A stretch of DNA of 64,000 nt from Iodobacter fluviatilis (GTDB lineage Bacteria; Pseudomonadota; Gammaproteobacteria; Burkholderiales; Chitinibacteraceae), in assembly GCF_004194535.1 (NCBI RefSeq), contig NZ_CP025781.1, positions 1,612,001 through 1,676,000 on the forward strand. Direction: 5' to 3'. Positions within the stretch are counted from its first letter, which is position 1. Each line of letters begins with the position of its first letter. Shown one piece after another: positions 1 to 8,151 of this stretch. The notes beneath the pieces were generated by a model. That model worked only from the letters and a program-made list of their open reading frames with translations. It made no database searches and was not told the DNA's origin. The translations under genes were made by a program, and so were the position numbers.

Positions 1-1
1 G

Positions 2-325
2 CGCGGCTACCGGATCGCAATCGATGATTACGGCTTTTTAAATAGTAATTTAAGCCGCTTACTCACACTAAGCCCAGAGATTGTTAAGCTGGATCGAATC
101 GTCATCAACGCCATCAGCAAGGAACCACTGGCCCAAGAGCTGCTATGCCAATTTGTGGAGCGCCTGCATGACAACGGCAGCTTGGTCGTGATTGAAGGCA
201 TTAATAGTGCCGAGCAACTCACCCTCGCCCAAGCCAGCGGCGCAGATATGATGCAGGGCTATTTTTTAAGTGAGCCGCGCCATTTGAGTAGTGAGGCGTT
301 TGTGCACGTCTTGGCAAGTTCGTAA
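2..325 (+). CDS. EAL-domain protein, 3' end only (partial)
   Basis: The reading frame is open from the window edge to a TAA at 323 and encodes about 107 residues of the C-terminal half of an EAL domain (cyclic-di-GMP phosphodiesterase family). Visible motifs are IAIDDYG (the metal-binding Asp pair), IVKLD (Lys of the active site), IEGIN and QGYF. The intact gene at 1909-2727 has closely matching residues in the same order, so the two look like paralogues. The usual EGVE motif reads EGIN here, so the second acidic residue is lost. The N-terminal EAL signature lies outside the window, so activity cannot be judged. It is followed by a sulfate-binding protein gene 88 bp downstream. Confidence 0.85.
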   Translation, partial: RGYRIAIDDYGFLNSNLSRLLTLSPEIVKLDRIVINAISKEPLAQELLCQFVERLHDNGSLVVIEGINSAEQLTLAQASGADMMQGYFLSEPRHLSSEAFVHVLASS

Positions 326-413
326 ATATGGAATATAAAAACAATTATTAATTCTTTTTAAATCTATATAGCTGGCGATTAGACTAAGCCTTATCCACTA
401 CAAGGGCTTACAC

Positions 414-1406
414 ATGAAACTGATCGCCAGCTTAATTCTTAGCCTTGCCAGCACCAGTCTCTTTGCAACATCAGTTGAACTGCTTAATGTTTCTTACGAT
501 CCAACTCGTGAGCTTTATCAAGACTATAACAAAGCCTTCAGCAACTACTGGAAGAAAAAAACCGGTGATGATGTTACCGTGCGCCAATCCCACGGTGGCT
601 CGGGCAAGCAAGCCCGATCGGTGCTCGATGGCTTGCAAGCCGATGTGGTGACGCTGGCCTTGGCTTACGATATTGACGAGCTAGCCTCCCCGGCCAAATT
701 ACTAGATGCTGGCTGGCAAAAAAAGCTACCGGACAACGCCTCACCTTACACCTCGACCATTGTGTTCCTCGTTAAAAAAGGCAATCCCAAGGGGATTAAA
801 GACTGGGGTGACCTCATCAAAAGCGATGTAAAAGTCATTACGCCTAACCCTAAAACCAGCGGCGGCGCGCGTTGGAATTATTTAGCCGCTTGGGGCTGGG
901 CTAAAAAAACCTACGGTTCGGACGATAAAGCCCGCGACTATGTACAAAAACTCTTCAAAAACGTTCCCGTACTCGATACCGGCGCACGCGGATCAACCAC
1001 CACCTTTACCCAACGCGGCATTGGCGATGTATTACTCGCTTGGGAAAACGAAGCTGAATTAGTGGTTAAAGAAATAGGCAAAGATAAATTCGAAATCATC
1101 GCCCCAAGCTACTCGATCAAGGCCGAGCCCCCTGTGGCCGTGGTCGATAAAGTCGTCGATAAAAAAGGCACCCGCAAAGTAGCCGAGGAATACCTGAAAT
1201 ATCTATATTCCAAAGAAGGCCAAGAAATCATCGCGCAAAACTACTACCGCCCAATCGACCCAGCAACCGCGGCCAAATACGCCCATCAGTTCCCGAAAGT
1301 AACGCAGTTTGATATCGACGACGTATTCGGTGGCTGGGCCAAAGCGCAAAAAACGCACTTTAGCGACGGCGGCACATTCGATCAGATTTATCAGCCGAGT
1401 AAGTAA
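414..1406 (+). CDS. sbp: Periplasmic sulfate-binding protein (copy 1)
   Basis: Substrate-binding component of the sulfate/thiosulfate ABC importer; it captures sulfate in the periplasm and delivers it to CysT-CysW-CysA. The 330-residue protein begins with a Sec signal peptide (about residues 1-18, ending SLFA) and contains family landmarks: [39 protein letters not shown] and [18 protein letters not shown]. Length is typical of Sbp/CysP. It is closely similar along its whole length to the second copy at 2821-3822. The transporter genes follow the second copy, so copy 1 probably shares that permease. Which copy prefers sulfate and which thiosulfate cannot be told from sequence. Confidence 0.93.
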   Translation: MKLIASLILSLASTSLFATSVELLNVSYDPTRELYQDYNKAFSNYWKKKTGDDVTVRQSHGGSGKQARSVLDGLQADVVTLALAYDIDELASPAKLLDAGWQKKLPDNASPYTSTIVFLVKKGNPKGIKDWGDLIKSDVKVITPNPKTSGGARWNYLAAWGWAKKTYGSDDKARDYVQKLFKNVPVLDTGARGSTTTFTQRGIGDVLLAWENEAELVVKEIGKDKFEIIAPSYSIKAEPPVAVVDKVVDKKGTRKVAEEYLKYLYSKEGQEIIAQNYYRPIDPATAAKYAHQFPKVTQFDIDDVFGGWAKAQKTHFSDGGTFDQIYQPSK

Positions 1407-1428
1407 GCACAAGCACGCTAGGGTGGTG

Positions 1429-1525
1429 CATCAGGGCGGGTGAAACCCGCCGCTATATTAGCTTTTAGGGCGTAAATCTGACGGGTTTCACCCCATATGC
1501 GCTAATCAGTTTGGCTTTTAGTAGC
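1429..1525. repeat. Inverted GGCGGGT/ACCCGCC repeat downstream of sbp copy 1
   Basis: A perfect hairpin GGCGGGT-GAA-ACCCGCC lies at 1435-1451. About 40 bp later an inverted echo (CGGGTTTCACCC, then GCGCTAAT) partly pairs with it. A related GGCGGGT...ACCCGCC palindrome occurs near 48725. The hairpin has no following T run, so it is a dispersed palindrome more than a clear terminator, though it may protect the sbp mRNA 3' end. Confidence 0.55.
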
Positions 1526-1555
1526 AAACAAAGACAGAAGAGGAGGAGGACTACG

Positions 1556-1833
1556 CTCACGATACGGGGCTTAAATCTCCCCTTGAAACACGCCGGAGTG
1601 AGGAACAAGCGGGGCGGGGTTTCGGCCAGGGAGCGAGGCAGCGAGCCAATCCCGCCCGCCGCCGACTCGATTGTCCGCAACGCAGGGGCCTTCGTGTTTC
1701 GTGGGGTGGCCTTCTTTGGCTTCGTTTCTTGGCCACACAAGAAAGGAAGGTCCCGCGGGACGCCCGCACCTAAATCAACGTGCCGAAGGCACTAAAAAGA
1801 TCTTTTTGACTTTGCGGTTGCACCCGCCCTGCG
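1556..1833. repeat. Dispersed GC-rich intergenic repeat, copy A
   Basis: This gene-free stretch is related to 48456-48745. Shared blocks in the same order include CTCCCCTTGAA, GAGGAACAAGCGGGG, CTCGATTGTCCGCA, GGGGCCTTCGTGTTT, TTTCTTGGCC, GTGCCGAAGGCA and CACCCGCCCT. It is open in several frames on both strands, but the two copies differ by frame-breaking changes, so the frames are not coding. It contains a small GTGCC-GAA-GGCAC hairpin. No mobility gene is present. Confidence 0.7.
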
Positions 1834-1908
1834 ATGACTCAAAACTTGCAAACGTCACTTTTTAACAAACACCTCAAAGGCATAAGCCCCATCAGAAAAG
1901 AGCCCACC

Positions 1909-2727
1909 ATGTCAGCCACTATCCATCATGCCAGCGGCACTTTACATGTACCCAAAGATACCCTCGCCGATTGGCCCAGCGCCCAGTTTGCCTATACCCA
2001 AGAGCGCGGCATCGTGGTGAAGGCGCTGGGGCTGGAGCTCACCAGCGTGTTTCAGCCCATTTTTGCATCAGATGCGCAAACCATCATCGGCGAAGAAGGC
2101 CTGCTACGCGCCAGTATCCGCCGCAAAGCCATGTCGCCTGCCGATGTTTTTAAAAGCGCCACCCGAGGCGAATGCTTGGTGGCTTTCGATCGCCTATGCC
2201 GCAGCCTGCATTTAATGAACCACTTGGCTGGGCCGCAAAAAGGCAAAACATTATTTCTAAATGTTCACCCCGAACTGCTGATTGCCGTTGAAAAACAGCA
2301 CGGCGAGGCATTCGAGCGTATTTTGCAAGATCAGGGTTTAAAGCCTAGCGATGTGGTGCTAGAAATCCTTGAATCCACCATTCCTGACGCACAAGAAGCC
2401 GGCCTTATCCGCGCGATAAAAAACTATCGCCAACGTGGCTACCGAATAGCTATCGATGATTACGGCCAGAAAAATGCCAATCTCTGCCATCTGCTGTCCT
2501 TGTCTCCCGACATTGTAAAGCTGGATAAAGTATTAATTCACGCCACAGACCGCAATAGTAAGGCGCAGCGATTACTAGGCCAGCTGGTTGAAATGCTACA
2601 TGATCTCGACAGTCAGGTTGTGATCGAAGGGATAGAAAGCGCTGAGCAGCTAGCGATTGCTCAAGAAAGCGGTGCGGATTTCTTTCAAGGCTATTTCTTG
2701 GCAGAACCCAGATATTTAAATAAATAA
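1909..2727 (+). CDS. EAL-domain protein (putative c-di-GMP phosphodiesterase or degenerate sensor)
   Basis: Stand-alone EAL-domain protein, 272 residues from the ATG at 1909 (an upstream in-frame start at 1834 exists but lies in repeat sequence). Motifs in order: EGL in place of EAL at residues 63-65, NVHPELL (Asn ligand), LEILEST (Glu), IAIDDYG (Asp-Asp), IVKLD (Lys), VIEGIES and QGYF near the C-terminus. The metal and catalytic positions are mostly present, so hydrolysis of c-di-GMP is possible although the signature is altered. No sensory or membrane domain is attached. It stands between two sulfate-binding protein genes and is paralogous to the partial gene at 2-325. Why a c-di-GMP protein is interleaved with sulfate uptake is unknown; nutrient-linked control is an inference. 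Confidence 0.85.
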   Translation: MSATIHHASGTLHVPKDTLADWPSAQFAYTQERGIVVKALGLELTSVFQPIFASDAQTIIGEEGLLRASIRRKAMSPADVFKSATRGECLVAFDRLCRSLHLMNHLAGPQKGKTLFLNVHPELLIAVEKQHGEAFERILQDQGLKPSDVVLEILESTIPDAQEAGLIRAIKNYRQRGYRIAIDDYGQKNANLCHLLSLSPDIVKLDKVLIHATDRNSKAQRLLGQLVEMLHDLDSQVVIEGIESAEQLAIAQESGADFFQGYFLAEPRYLNK

Positions 2728-2820
2728 GTTTAGTTATTTAAATAACACTCAATAGTCTTTGTGAAACTTAACAAAGCCAGTAAAAATCAACACTATCTGA
2801 CACACCGCTAGGAAATCGTC

Positions 2821-3822
2821 ATGCGTCTTAAGTCTCTGCTCGCCGCCATCGCCCTCAGTACCACCTTGCCCGCCTTTGCCGACAGTACACTCCTCAATGT
2901 GTCTTATGACGTGATGCGCGATTTCTATAAAGACTACAACCCTGCCTTCGCCAAATACTGGAAAGCCAAATCAGGCGAAGACATCACCCTACAAATGTCG
3001 CACGGCGGCTCCAGCAAGCAAGCGCGCTCGGTGATCGATGGCCTGCAAGCCGATGTAGTCACCATGAATCAGCACAACGATATCGACGCCATCGCAGATA
3101 AAGCCAAGCTTTTGCCGGCCGATTGGGCCAAACGCCTACCGAATGACGCAGCACCTTTTACCAGCTTGCAAGTGCTGATCGTTCGCAAGGGCAACCCAAA
3201 AGGGATTAAGGACTGGAATGATTTAACCAAACCCGGCGTTGGCGTGATCGTGCCCAACCCAAAAACCTCGGGCAATGGCCGCTACACTTATCTGGCGGCA
3301 TGGGGCTATGCCGCAAAACTGCCGGGTGGCAATGATGCAAAAGCACGTGAATTTGTCGCCAGCGTATTTAAAAACATCCCAATACTAGATGCTGGTGGCC
3401 GCGCCGCCACCACCACCTTTATGCAACGCCAGATTGGCGATGTATTGGTAACCTTTGAAAACGAAGCCGAAATGATCGCCAAAGAATTTGGCCGTGGTCT
3501 GTTTGAAGTGGTTTACCCAAGCATTTCCATCGAAGCCGAGCCACCTGTCGCCATCGTCGATAAAGTGGTCGATAAAAAAGGCACTCGCAAACAGGCCGAG
3601 GAATATCTGAAATACCTGTGGAGCCCAGCAGGCCAAGAAATTGCCGCGCAAAACTATCTGCGCCCAAGAGACAAAGCCATCGCAGCCAAATACGCCAAGC
3701 AATTCCCAGCGATTAAATTATTCGCTATCGAAGAATTCGGTGGCTGGCAAAAAGCCCAAAAAACACACTTTGAAGACGGTGCAATTTACGACCAGATCTC
3801 AGCAAGCATTGCTAAGCGCTGA
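2821..3822 (+). CDS. sbp: Periplasmic sulfate-binding protein (copy 2)
   Basis: Second sulfate-binding protein, 333 residues, with a signal peptide of about 20 residues ending PAFA. It shares with copy 1 the LNVSYDVMRDFYKDYN start of the mature protein, [38 protein letters not shown] and the conserved [20 protein letters not shown] segment. This is the copy closest to cysT, 300 bp downstream across a block of repeats. The gap suggests either a separate transcript or a repeat-interrupted operon. Function in sulfate/thiosulfate capture is confident from family; ligand preference is not. Confidence 0.93.
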   Translation: MRLKSLLAAIALSTTLPAFADSTLLNVSYDVMRDFYKDYNPAFAKYWKAKSGEDITLQMSHGGSSKQARSVIDGLQADVVTMNQHNDIDAIADKAKLLPADWAKRLPNDAAPFTSLQVLIVRKGNPKGIKDWNDLTKPGVGVIVPNPKTSGNGRYTYLAAWGYAAKLPGGNDAKAREFVASVFKNIPILDAGGRAATTTFMQRQIGDVLVTFENEAEMIAKEFGRGLFEVVYPSISIEAEPPVAIVDKVVDKKGTRKQAEEYLKYLWSPAGQEIAAQNYLRPRDKAIAAKYAKQFPAIKLFAIEEFGGWQKAQKTHFEDGAIYDQISASIAKR

Positions 3823-3835
3823 TACACCACCAGAG

Positions 3836-4075
3836 TTAAACCTTAAACCACAGAGGGCACAGAGTTTCACAGAGAAAAACTAACTAAGGATCTGGCGTGA
3901 AGTGACTCCCCGTCATCCCCGAGTGTTTTTATCGGGGATCCAAGAGTACCACTGGATTCCCGCCTTCGGGGAATGACGAAAGTGGGGAGTTAATACATGC
4001 CATGCCCTAAAGAGCAGGTTTTCTCTGTGGCTCTCTGTGTCCTCCTTTTACTCTGTGGTTCAAGATTCAGCGCTC
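3836..4075. repeat. CACAGAG-type inverted repeat element (GAACCACAGAG subfamily)
   Basis: The left arm near 3846-3873 reads ACCACAGAGGGCACAGAG then CACAGAG. The right arm near 4022-4070 has CTCTGTGG, CTCTGTGTCCTCC and CTCTGTGGTTCAAGATT. Together they form a long imperfect inverted repeat in the sbp-cysT gap. A different palindrome (3899-3996) sits between the arms. The same arms recur at many other intergenic sites in this window. Confidence 0.75.
3899..3996. repeat. GTCATCCCCG palindromic element nested in a CACAGAG repeat
   Basis: The left side reads GACTCCCCGTCATCCCCGA and CGGGGATCCA. The right side reads TGGATTCCCGCC, GGGGAATGAC and GTGGGGAGTTA. The two sides are inverted copies, forming a roughly 95-bp palindrome with a core of CGGGGATCCA facing TGGATTCCCG. 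It looks like a MITE/REP-type element inserted within the larger repeat. Confidence 0.65.
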
Positions 4076-4120
4076 TAAACCACTAAGTAGAATTCCCCTT
4101 TATACCCCATCGGATTCACC

Positions 4121-4954
4121 ATGCGCTTCAAACAGCCAAGCGTTTTGCCCGGTTTTAATTTAAGCCTTGGCTACACGCTGTTTTATTTATCGATCATCGT
4201 TCTACTGCCGCTCTCAGCGCTGCTCATCAAAACCAGTGCGCTAAGTTGGGAGCATTTCTGGCAGATTATTAGCGAGCCACGCGTAGTGGCATCTTATAAG
4301 CTGACATTTGGCGCGTCCCTACTGGCGGCGCTGATCAACCTCTTTACCGGCCTGCTGGTGGCATGGGTGCTGGTGCGTTATCAGTTTTATGGCAAACGCT
4401 TTATTGATGCCATGGTCGATCTGCCTTTTGCCCTGCCTACCGCAGTGGCTGGGATTGCGCTGGCGACCATTTACGCGCCTAACGGCTGGATAGGCCAATA
4501 TCTGGAGCCACTGGGTATCAAGATTGCCTTCACCCCCATCGGCATCGTGATTGCGCTGACCTTTGTGACTCTGCCGTTTGTAGTGCGCACAGTGCAACCG
4601 GTCTTGCAAGACTTGGAGCATGAACTTGAAGAAGCCGCTTGCAGCTTGGGTGCAGGCCGTTGGCAGATCTTTTACAAAGTCATCTTCCCTACCATTTTGC
4701 CTGCACTCTTAACCGGCTTTGCACTGGCCTTTGCACGGGCGATTGGCGAATATGGCTCGGTGATTTTTATCGCGGGCAATATGCCTTTTGTTTCAGAAAT
4801 CACCCCGCTGATGATTATTTCCAAACTAGAGCAATACGATTATCTGGGCGCAACCGCCATTGCCGTCGTCATGCTGGTGGTGTCCTTTGCCCTGCTGCTC
4901 TTGATTAATGGCTTGCAGTGGTGGACAGCGAAGCGCTTAGGGAGAGTTAAATAA
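4121..4954 (+). CDS. cysT: Sulfate/thiosulfate ABC transporter permease CysT (CysU)
   Basis: Inner-membrane permease subunit that pairs with CysW to form the sulfate channel. The 277-residue protein has about six hydrophobic segments. It carries the cytoplasmic EAA loop that contacts the ATPase (EEAACSLGAGRWQIF, about residues 167-183) and the family segment DLPFALPTAVAGIALATIY. The start ATG follows a long repeat-filled leader. cysW starts 43 bp downstream. Length and motif order match CysT and differ from CysW in the P-loop-facing segment. Confidence 0.95.
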   Translation: MRFKQPSVLPGFNLSLGYTLFYLSIIVLLPLSALLIKTSALSWEHFWQIISEPRVVASYKLTFGASLLAALINLFTGLLVAWVLVRYQFYGKRFIDAMVDLPFALPTAVAGIALATIYAPNGWIGQYLEPLGIKIAFTPIGIVIALTFVTLPFVVRTVQPVLQDLEHELEEAACSLGAGRWQIFYKVIFPTILPALLTGFALAFARAIGEYGSVIFIAGNMPFVSEITPLMIISKLEQYDYLGATAIAVVMLVVSFALLLLINGLQWWTAKRLGRVK

Positions 4955-4997
4955 TGGCCTCAATACACCACATCCCTAGCGTAGAGGGGCATAGATA

Positions 4998-5867
4998 ATG
5001 GCTTCAACCATTCAACGCTCTATCGTCACCACCGAAAGCCCTGCTGTGCGCTATTTGCTCACCGGCCTTGCCCTGCTGTTTATCAGTGTTTTTCTGGTGA
5101 TTCCGCTGGCTTCGGTGTTTGTCGAAGCGTTTCGCCAAGGTTGGCGGCTTTATCTAGCGGCCCTTGTAGAGCCAGATGCGGTACAGGCCATTAAGCTGAC
5201 GCTGATTGTTGCGGCAATTTCATTGCCCGCCAATCTGATCTTTGGCGTGGCGGCGGCGTGGGCGATTGCCAAGTTTGATTTCAAAGGCAAAAGCTTTTTA
5301 ACGACCTTGATTGATCTGCCGTTTTCCGTCTCCCCTGTCGTGGCGGGGCTGATTTATGTGCTGATGTTTGGCGCGCAGGGCTGGTGGGGGCCGTGGCTGA
5401 TTGAGCACAACTACACCATTATTTTTGCCGTGCCTGGCATTGTGCTGGCCACCATTTTTGTCACCTTCCCCTTTGTGGCCCGTGAGCTGATTCCGCTGAT
5501 GGAAGCCCAAGGCTCGGACGAAGAACAAGCCGCAATTGTACTGGGTGCATCTAGCTGGCAGATGTTTTGGCGCGTCACCCTCCCCAAGATCAAGTGGGCA
5601 TTGCTCTATGGCGTGATTTTAGCCAACGCCCGCGCCATGGGTGAGTTTGGCGCGGTATCGGTGGTTTCCGGCCATATTCGTGGCATGACCAATACCGTGC
5701 CGCTGCATGTTGAGATTCTTTACAACGAATACAACTTCGTCGGCGCATTCGCCTGCGCCTCTATCTTGGCGCTGTTAGCCCTCTTAACCCTCGCGGCAAA
5801 AAGCTATGTGGAATGGAGAGGTGAGCAACAAGCGGCAGCAGATCGACGACATGCGGTTGAGGAGTAG
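4998..5867 (+). CDS. cysW: Sulfate/thiosulfate ABC transporter permease CysW
   Basis: Second permease of the importer, 289 residues with six predicted membrane spans. It carries the EAA-type loop [15 protein letters not shown] (about residues 175-190), the CysW-type segment [20 protein letters not shown] and the conserved [20 protein letters not shown]. The C-terminus is hydrophilic. cysA begins 142 bp later, after a fragment of the CACAGAG repeat family. That is unusual inside a cys operon, where genes normally abut. Confidence 0.95.
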   Translation: MASTIQRSIVTTESPAVRYLLTGLALLFISVFLVIPLASVFVEAFRQGWRLYLAALVEPDAVQAIKLTLIVAAISLPANLIFGVAAAWAIAKFDFKGKSFLTTLIDLPFSVSPVVAGLIYVLMFGAQGWWGPWLIEHNYTIIFAVPGIVLATIFVTFPFVARELIPLMEAQGSDEEQAAIVLGASSWQMFWRVTLPKIKWALLYGVILANARAMGEFGAVSVVSGHIRGMTNTVPLHVEILYNEYNFVGAFACASILALLALLTLAAKSYVEWRGEQQAAADRRHAVEE

Positions 5868-5920
5868 ATCGGGAATCGGGAATCGCTTCGCCCCCTTCCT
5901 GCGCCGCCAACTTAAAGCCC

Positions 5921-5985
5921 TTAGCTTTTCTCTGTGGAACTCCATGTTCCACGTGCCCTCTGTGGTTCAAGATTTGGGTTTTGCT
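5921..5985. repeat. CACAGAG-family repeat, right arm, between cysW and cysA
   Basis: The sequence TTTTCTCTGTGGAAC followed by CCCTCTGTGGTTCAAGATT and TGGGTTTT matches the right arm of the GAACCACAGAG subfamily (compare 24905-24940 and 39060-39088). No matching left arm is seen here, so this is a partial copy. A short palindrome TGGAACTCCATGTTCCA lies inside it. Confidence 0.65.
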
Positions 5986-6009
5986 ACGCACCATCAAAAG
6001 GCATTCAAT

Positions 6010-7059
6010 ATGAGTATCGAAGTTAAAAACATCGCCAAGCGTTTCGGTGCTTTTACCGCGCTGGATAATCTGAATTTAGAAGTGAAATCGGGCGAGCTGT
6101 TGGCGCTGCTTGGGCCTTCGGGCTGCGGCAAAACCACGCTGCTGCGGGTGATTGCTGGCCTTGAAACGCCCGATCAAGGGCAGATTTTATTTCATGGTGA
6201 ATATGCCACCGATACCCATGTCAGAGAGCGGCAGGTCGGTTTTGTTTTCCAGCACTACGCGCTGTTTCGCCACATGACGGTATTTGAAAACGTCGCGTTT
6301 GGCCTGCGCGTTCGCCCTAAGAAAACCCGCCCATCAGAAGCGGCGATCAAAGAAAAAGTCCATGCCCTACTCAATATGGTGCAACTGGATTGGCTGGCCG
6401 ATCGCTTCCCTGCGCAATTATCCGGCGGACAAAGGCAGCGGATTGCCTTGGCCCGCGCACTGGCTGTAGAGCCTAAAGTCTTGCTGTTAGACGAGCCTTT
6501 TGGAGCGCTGGATACCAAGGTGCGCAAAGAGCTGCGCCGCTGGTTGCGCCGCCTGCACGATGAAATGCATATCACCAGCGTATTTGTGACCCACGATCAG
6601 GAAGAAGCACTGGAAGTGGCCGATCGCGTAGTAGTGATGAATAAAGGCCAGATCGAGCAAATTGGCACGCCAGAGCAGGTCTACGACACGCCCGCCACTC
6701 CGTTTGTGTACCAGTTTTTGGGCGATGTAAATCTTTTCCACAGCCGCGTTCACGAAGGTTGGGCAGAAGTAGGCGGTGCACGTTTTGCAGCGCCTGATGT
6801 TGCACAGGCTACCGCCACGGTTTATGTTCGCCCACATGAAATTGATCTATCCCGCCTTGCAAATCAAAGCGCCATTGCAGGAAAAATTATCCATGTGCGC
6901 TTGCTAGGGGCAACGGTAAGACTAGAAGTCGCCATTGCCAATACAGAAATCGTAGAAGTAGAAATCACCCGCGAGCGACAACAAGAGGGACAATGGCAAT
7001 CGGGAGAAAGTGTTTTTCTTACGCCAAGAGAAGCAAAAGTCTATCCAGCTGCGGCTTGA
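6010..7059 (+). CDS. cysA: Sulfate/thiosulfate ABC transporter ATP-binding protein CysA
   Basis: ATPase that powers the CysT-CysW channel. The start was set at ATG 6010 ([13 protein letters not shown]), giving 349 residues; an upstream in-frame extension would read through repeat sequence. Motifs: Walker [10 protein letters not shown] (residues 35-43), Q-loop FVFQHYALF, signature [15 protein letters not shown], Walker [13 protein letters not shown] and switch His [13 protein letters not shown]-terminal TOBE-like domain follows (about 240-349, including [10 protein letters not shown]). It is the last gene of the sulfate uptake set. Confidence 0.95.
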   Translation: MSIEVKNIAKRFGAFTALDNLNLEVKSGELLALLGPSGCGKTTLLRVIAGLETPDQGQILFHGEYATDTHVRERQVGFVFQHYALFRHMTVFENVAFGLRVRPKKTRPSEAAIKEKVHALLNMVQLDWLADRFPAQLSGGQRQRIALARALAVEPKVLLLDEPFGALDTKVRKELRRWLRRLHDEMHITSVFVTHDQEEALEVADRVVVMNKGQIEQIGTPEQVYDTPATPFVYQFLGDVNLFHSRVHEGWAEVGGARFAAPDVAQATATVYVRPHEIDLSRLANQSAIAGKIIHVRLLGATVRLEVAIANTEIVEVEITRERQQEGQWQSGESVFLTPREAKVYPAAA

Positions 7060-7158
7060 AGCAGCAAAAAGCCCATTGGTAGCCTGACAAAGCAATGACC
7101 CCTTGCCCATAGCTAAGGCCAGAGCTAGGGTAAAGAGTCATTTTGCTGCGCTACTATC

Positions 7159-8151
7159 ATGCTAATTGAACCCGTTTGGAATACAGATCGTGAATGGATT
7201 GCCCTAAGGCTGCATGCAGAGCCGCACCAACTGGTAACCCTCGCCCCACTTTTTGCTGAATCTATACTGGCAAAGCTGCCTTGCCTATGGGAAAGCTGCG
7301 ATGGGTTGTTTCCTGCTGAGTTAGCTGAGCCACATCCTTTTGTAATTTTGCTCAATAATAATGAGCTTGCTCTGCCAGCTCCGCAAACGGCACGTCGGTT
7401 ACTCAGTGCTCCCAGTGAAGACCTTGGCCTCATCGCTGGCGTGCAAACCCTCCCAAGCCAGCTCCCCCCTAAAGTGTGGCTAACCGGCACTTGGCTTCTG
7501 GCCCCACAAAAACCCGACAGCCGCCCCAACCCTAGCAAACCGGTTTTATTAGAGCTACTTGGCTTAATCGTTAGTGATGCCGACACCCCCGCCATCGAAG
7601 CCGTGATCGCCAAAGCACCACAACTAGTGTTCAGCTTATTAAGATTGGTTAATTCAGTGGCCGTAGGCGGCAGCACCCATGCAGAAAGCCTGCGCCAAGC
7701 CATCGCTATCTTAGGAAGACGGCAATTACAACGCTGGCTACAGCTTTTGCTTTATGCCGAGCAATTTGGTGCTGATAGTGGCACGCCACCACTGCTACTC
7801 TTAGCCGCACTACGCGCCAAGCGGCTAGAAAACTGGGCAAATAGCAGCGCACTACCCAGTATCAAGCCAGATGTGGCCTTTATGGCTGGCATGCTCTCCT
7901 TGCTAGATCGCCTATTTGGCCAAACCTTAAGCGAAATTCTTGATCCACTCCCGCTCAGCCCCGAGCTGCGTACTGGTTTGCTGGCAGGCGAAGGGCCGCT
8001 TGGAAATGCCATCAATGCACTTGCCGCAATGGAAGCCGGTGATGAAGCCGTGCTCAGCAATTTACTAAGCGACACCCAATCTAGTGCGTGGATGCAATCT
8101 GAGATCAGCGCCTGCCAATGGGTTAGAAAACTATTGGCATCCGCCACATGA
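7159..8151 (+). CDS. HDOD-like protein of the EAL-HDOD (YuxH/CdgJ) type with an eroded N-terminal half
   Basis: 330 residues. The C-terminal half resembles the HDOD part of YuxH-type EAL-HDOD proteins: AKAPQLVFSLLRLVNSVAVG, then the segment with SLRQAIAILGRRQLQRWLQL, then AALRAKRLENW and MAGMLSLLDRLFG. The N-terminal half (about 1-130) has no EAL, DDFG or other catalytic motif, so any EAL fold there would be inactive; this is inferred from position only. The stop overlaps the start of the next gene (ATGA at 8148), which indicates translational coupling with the PAS-GGDEF-EAL protein. A regulatory or scaffolding role in c-di-GMP signalling is likely but unproven. Confidence 0.7.
   Translation: MLIEPVWNTDREWIALRLHAEPHQLVTLAPLFAESILAKLPCLWESCDGLFPAELAEPHPFVILLNNNELALPAPQTARRLLSAPSEDLGLIAGVQTLPSQLPPKVWLTGTWLLAPQKPDSRPNPSKPVLLELLGLIVSDADTPAIEAVIAKAPQLVFSLLRLVNSVAVGGSTHAESLRQAIAILGRRQLQRWLQLLLYAEQFGADSGTPPLLLLAALRAKRLENWANSSALPSIKPDVAFMAGMLSLLDRLFGQTLSEILDPLPLSPELRTGLLAGEGPLGNAINALAAMEAGDEAVLSNLLSDTQSSAWMQSEISACQWVRKLLASAT

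Noticed and set aside
1465-1865. Several overlapping open frames on both strands of 60-95 codons
   Set aside because: They lie in a dispersed GC-rich repeat whose other copy (48456-48745) breaks the frames, and they resemble no family.
5806-6009. N-terminal extension of CysA
   Set aside because: The open frame continues upstream only through the cysW tail and a CACAGAG repeat; CysA homology begins at ATG 6010.
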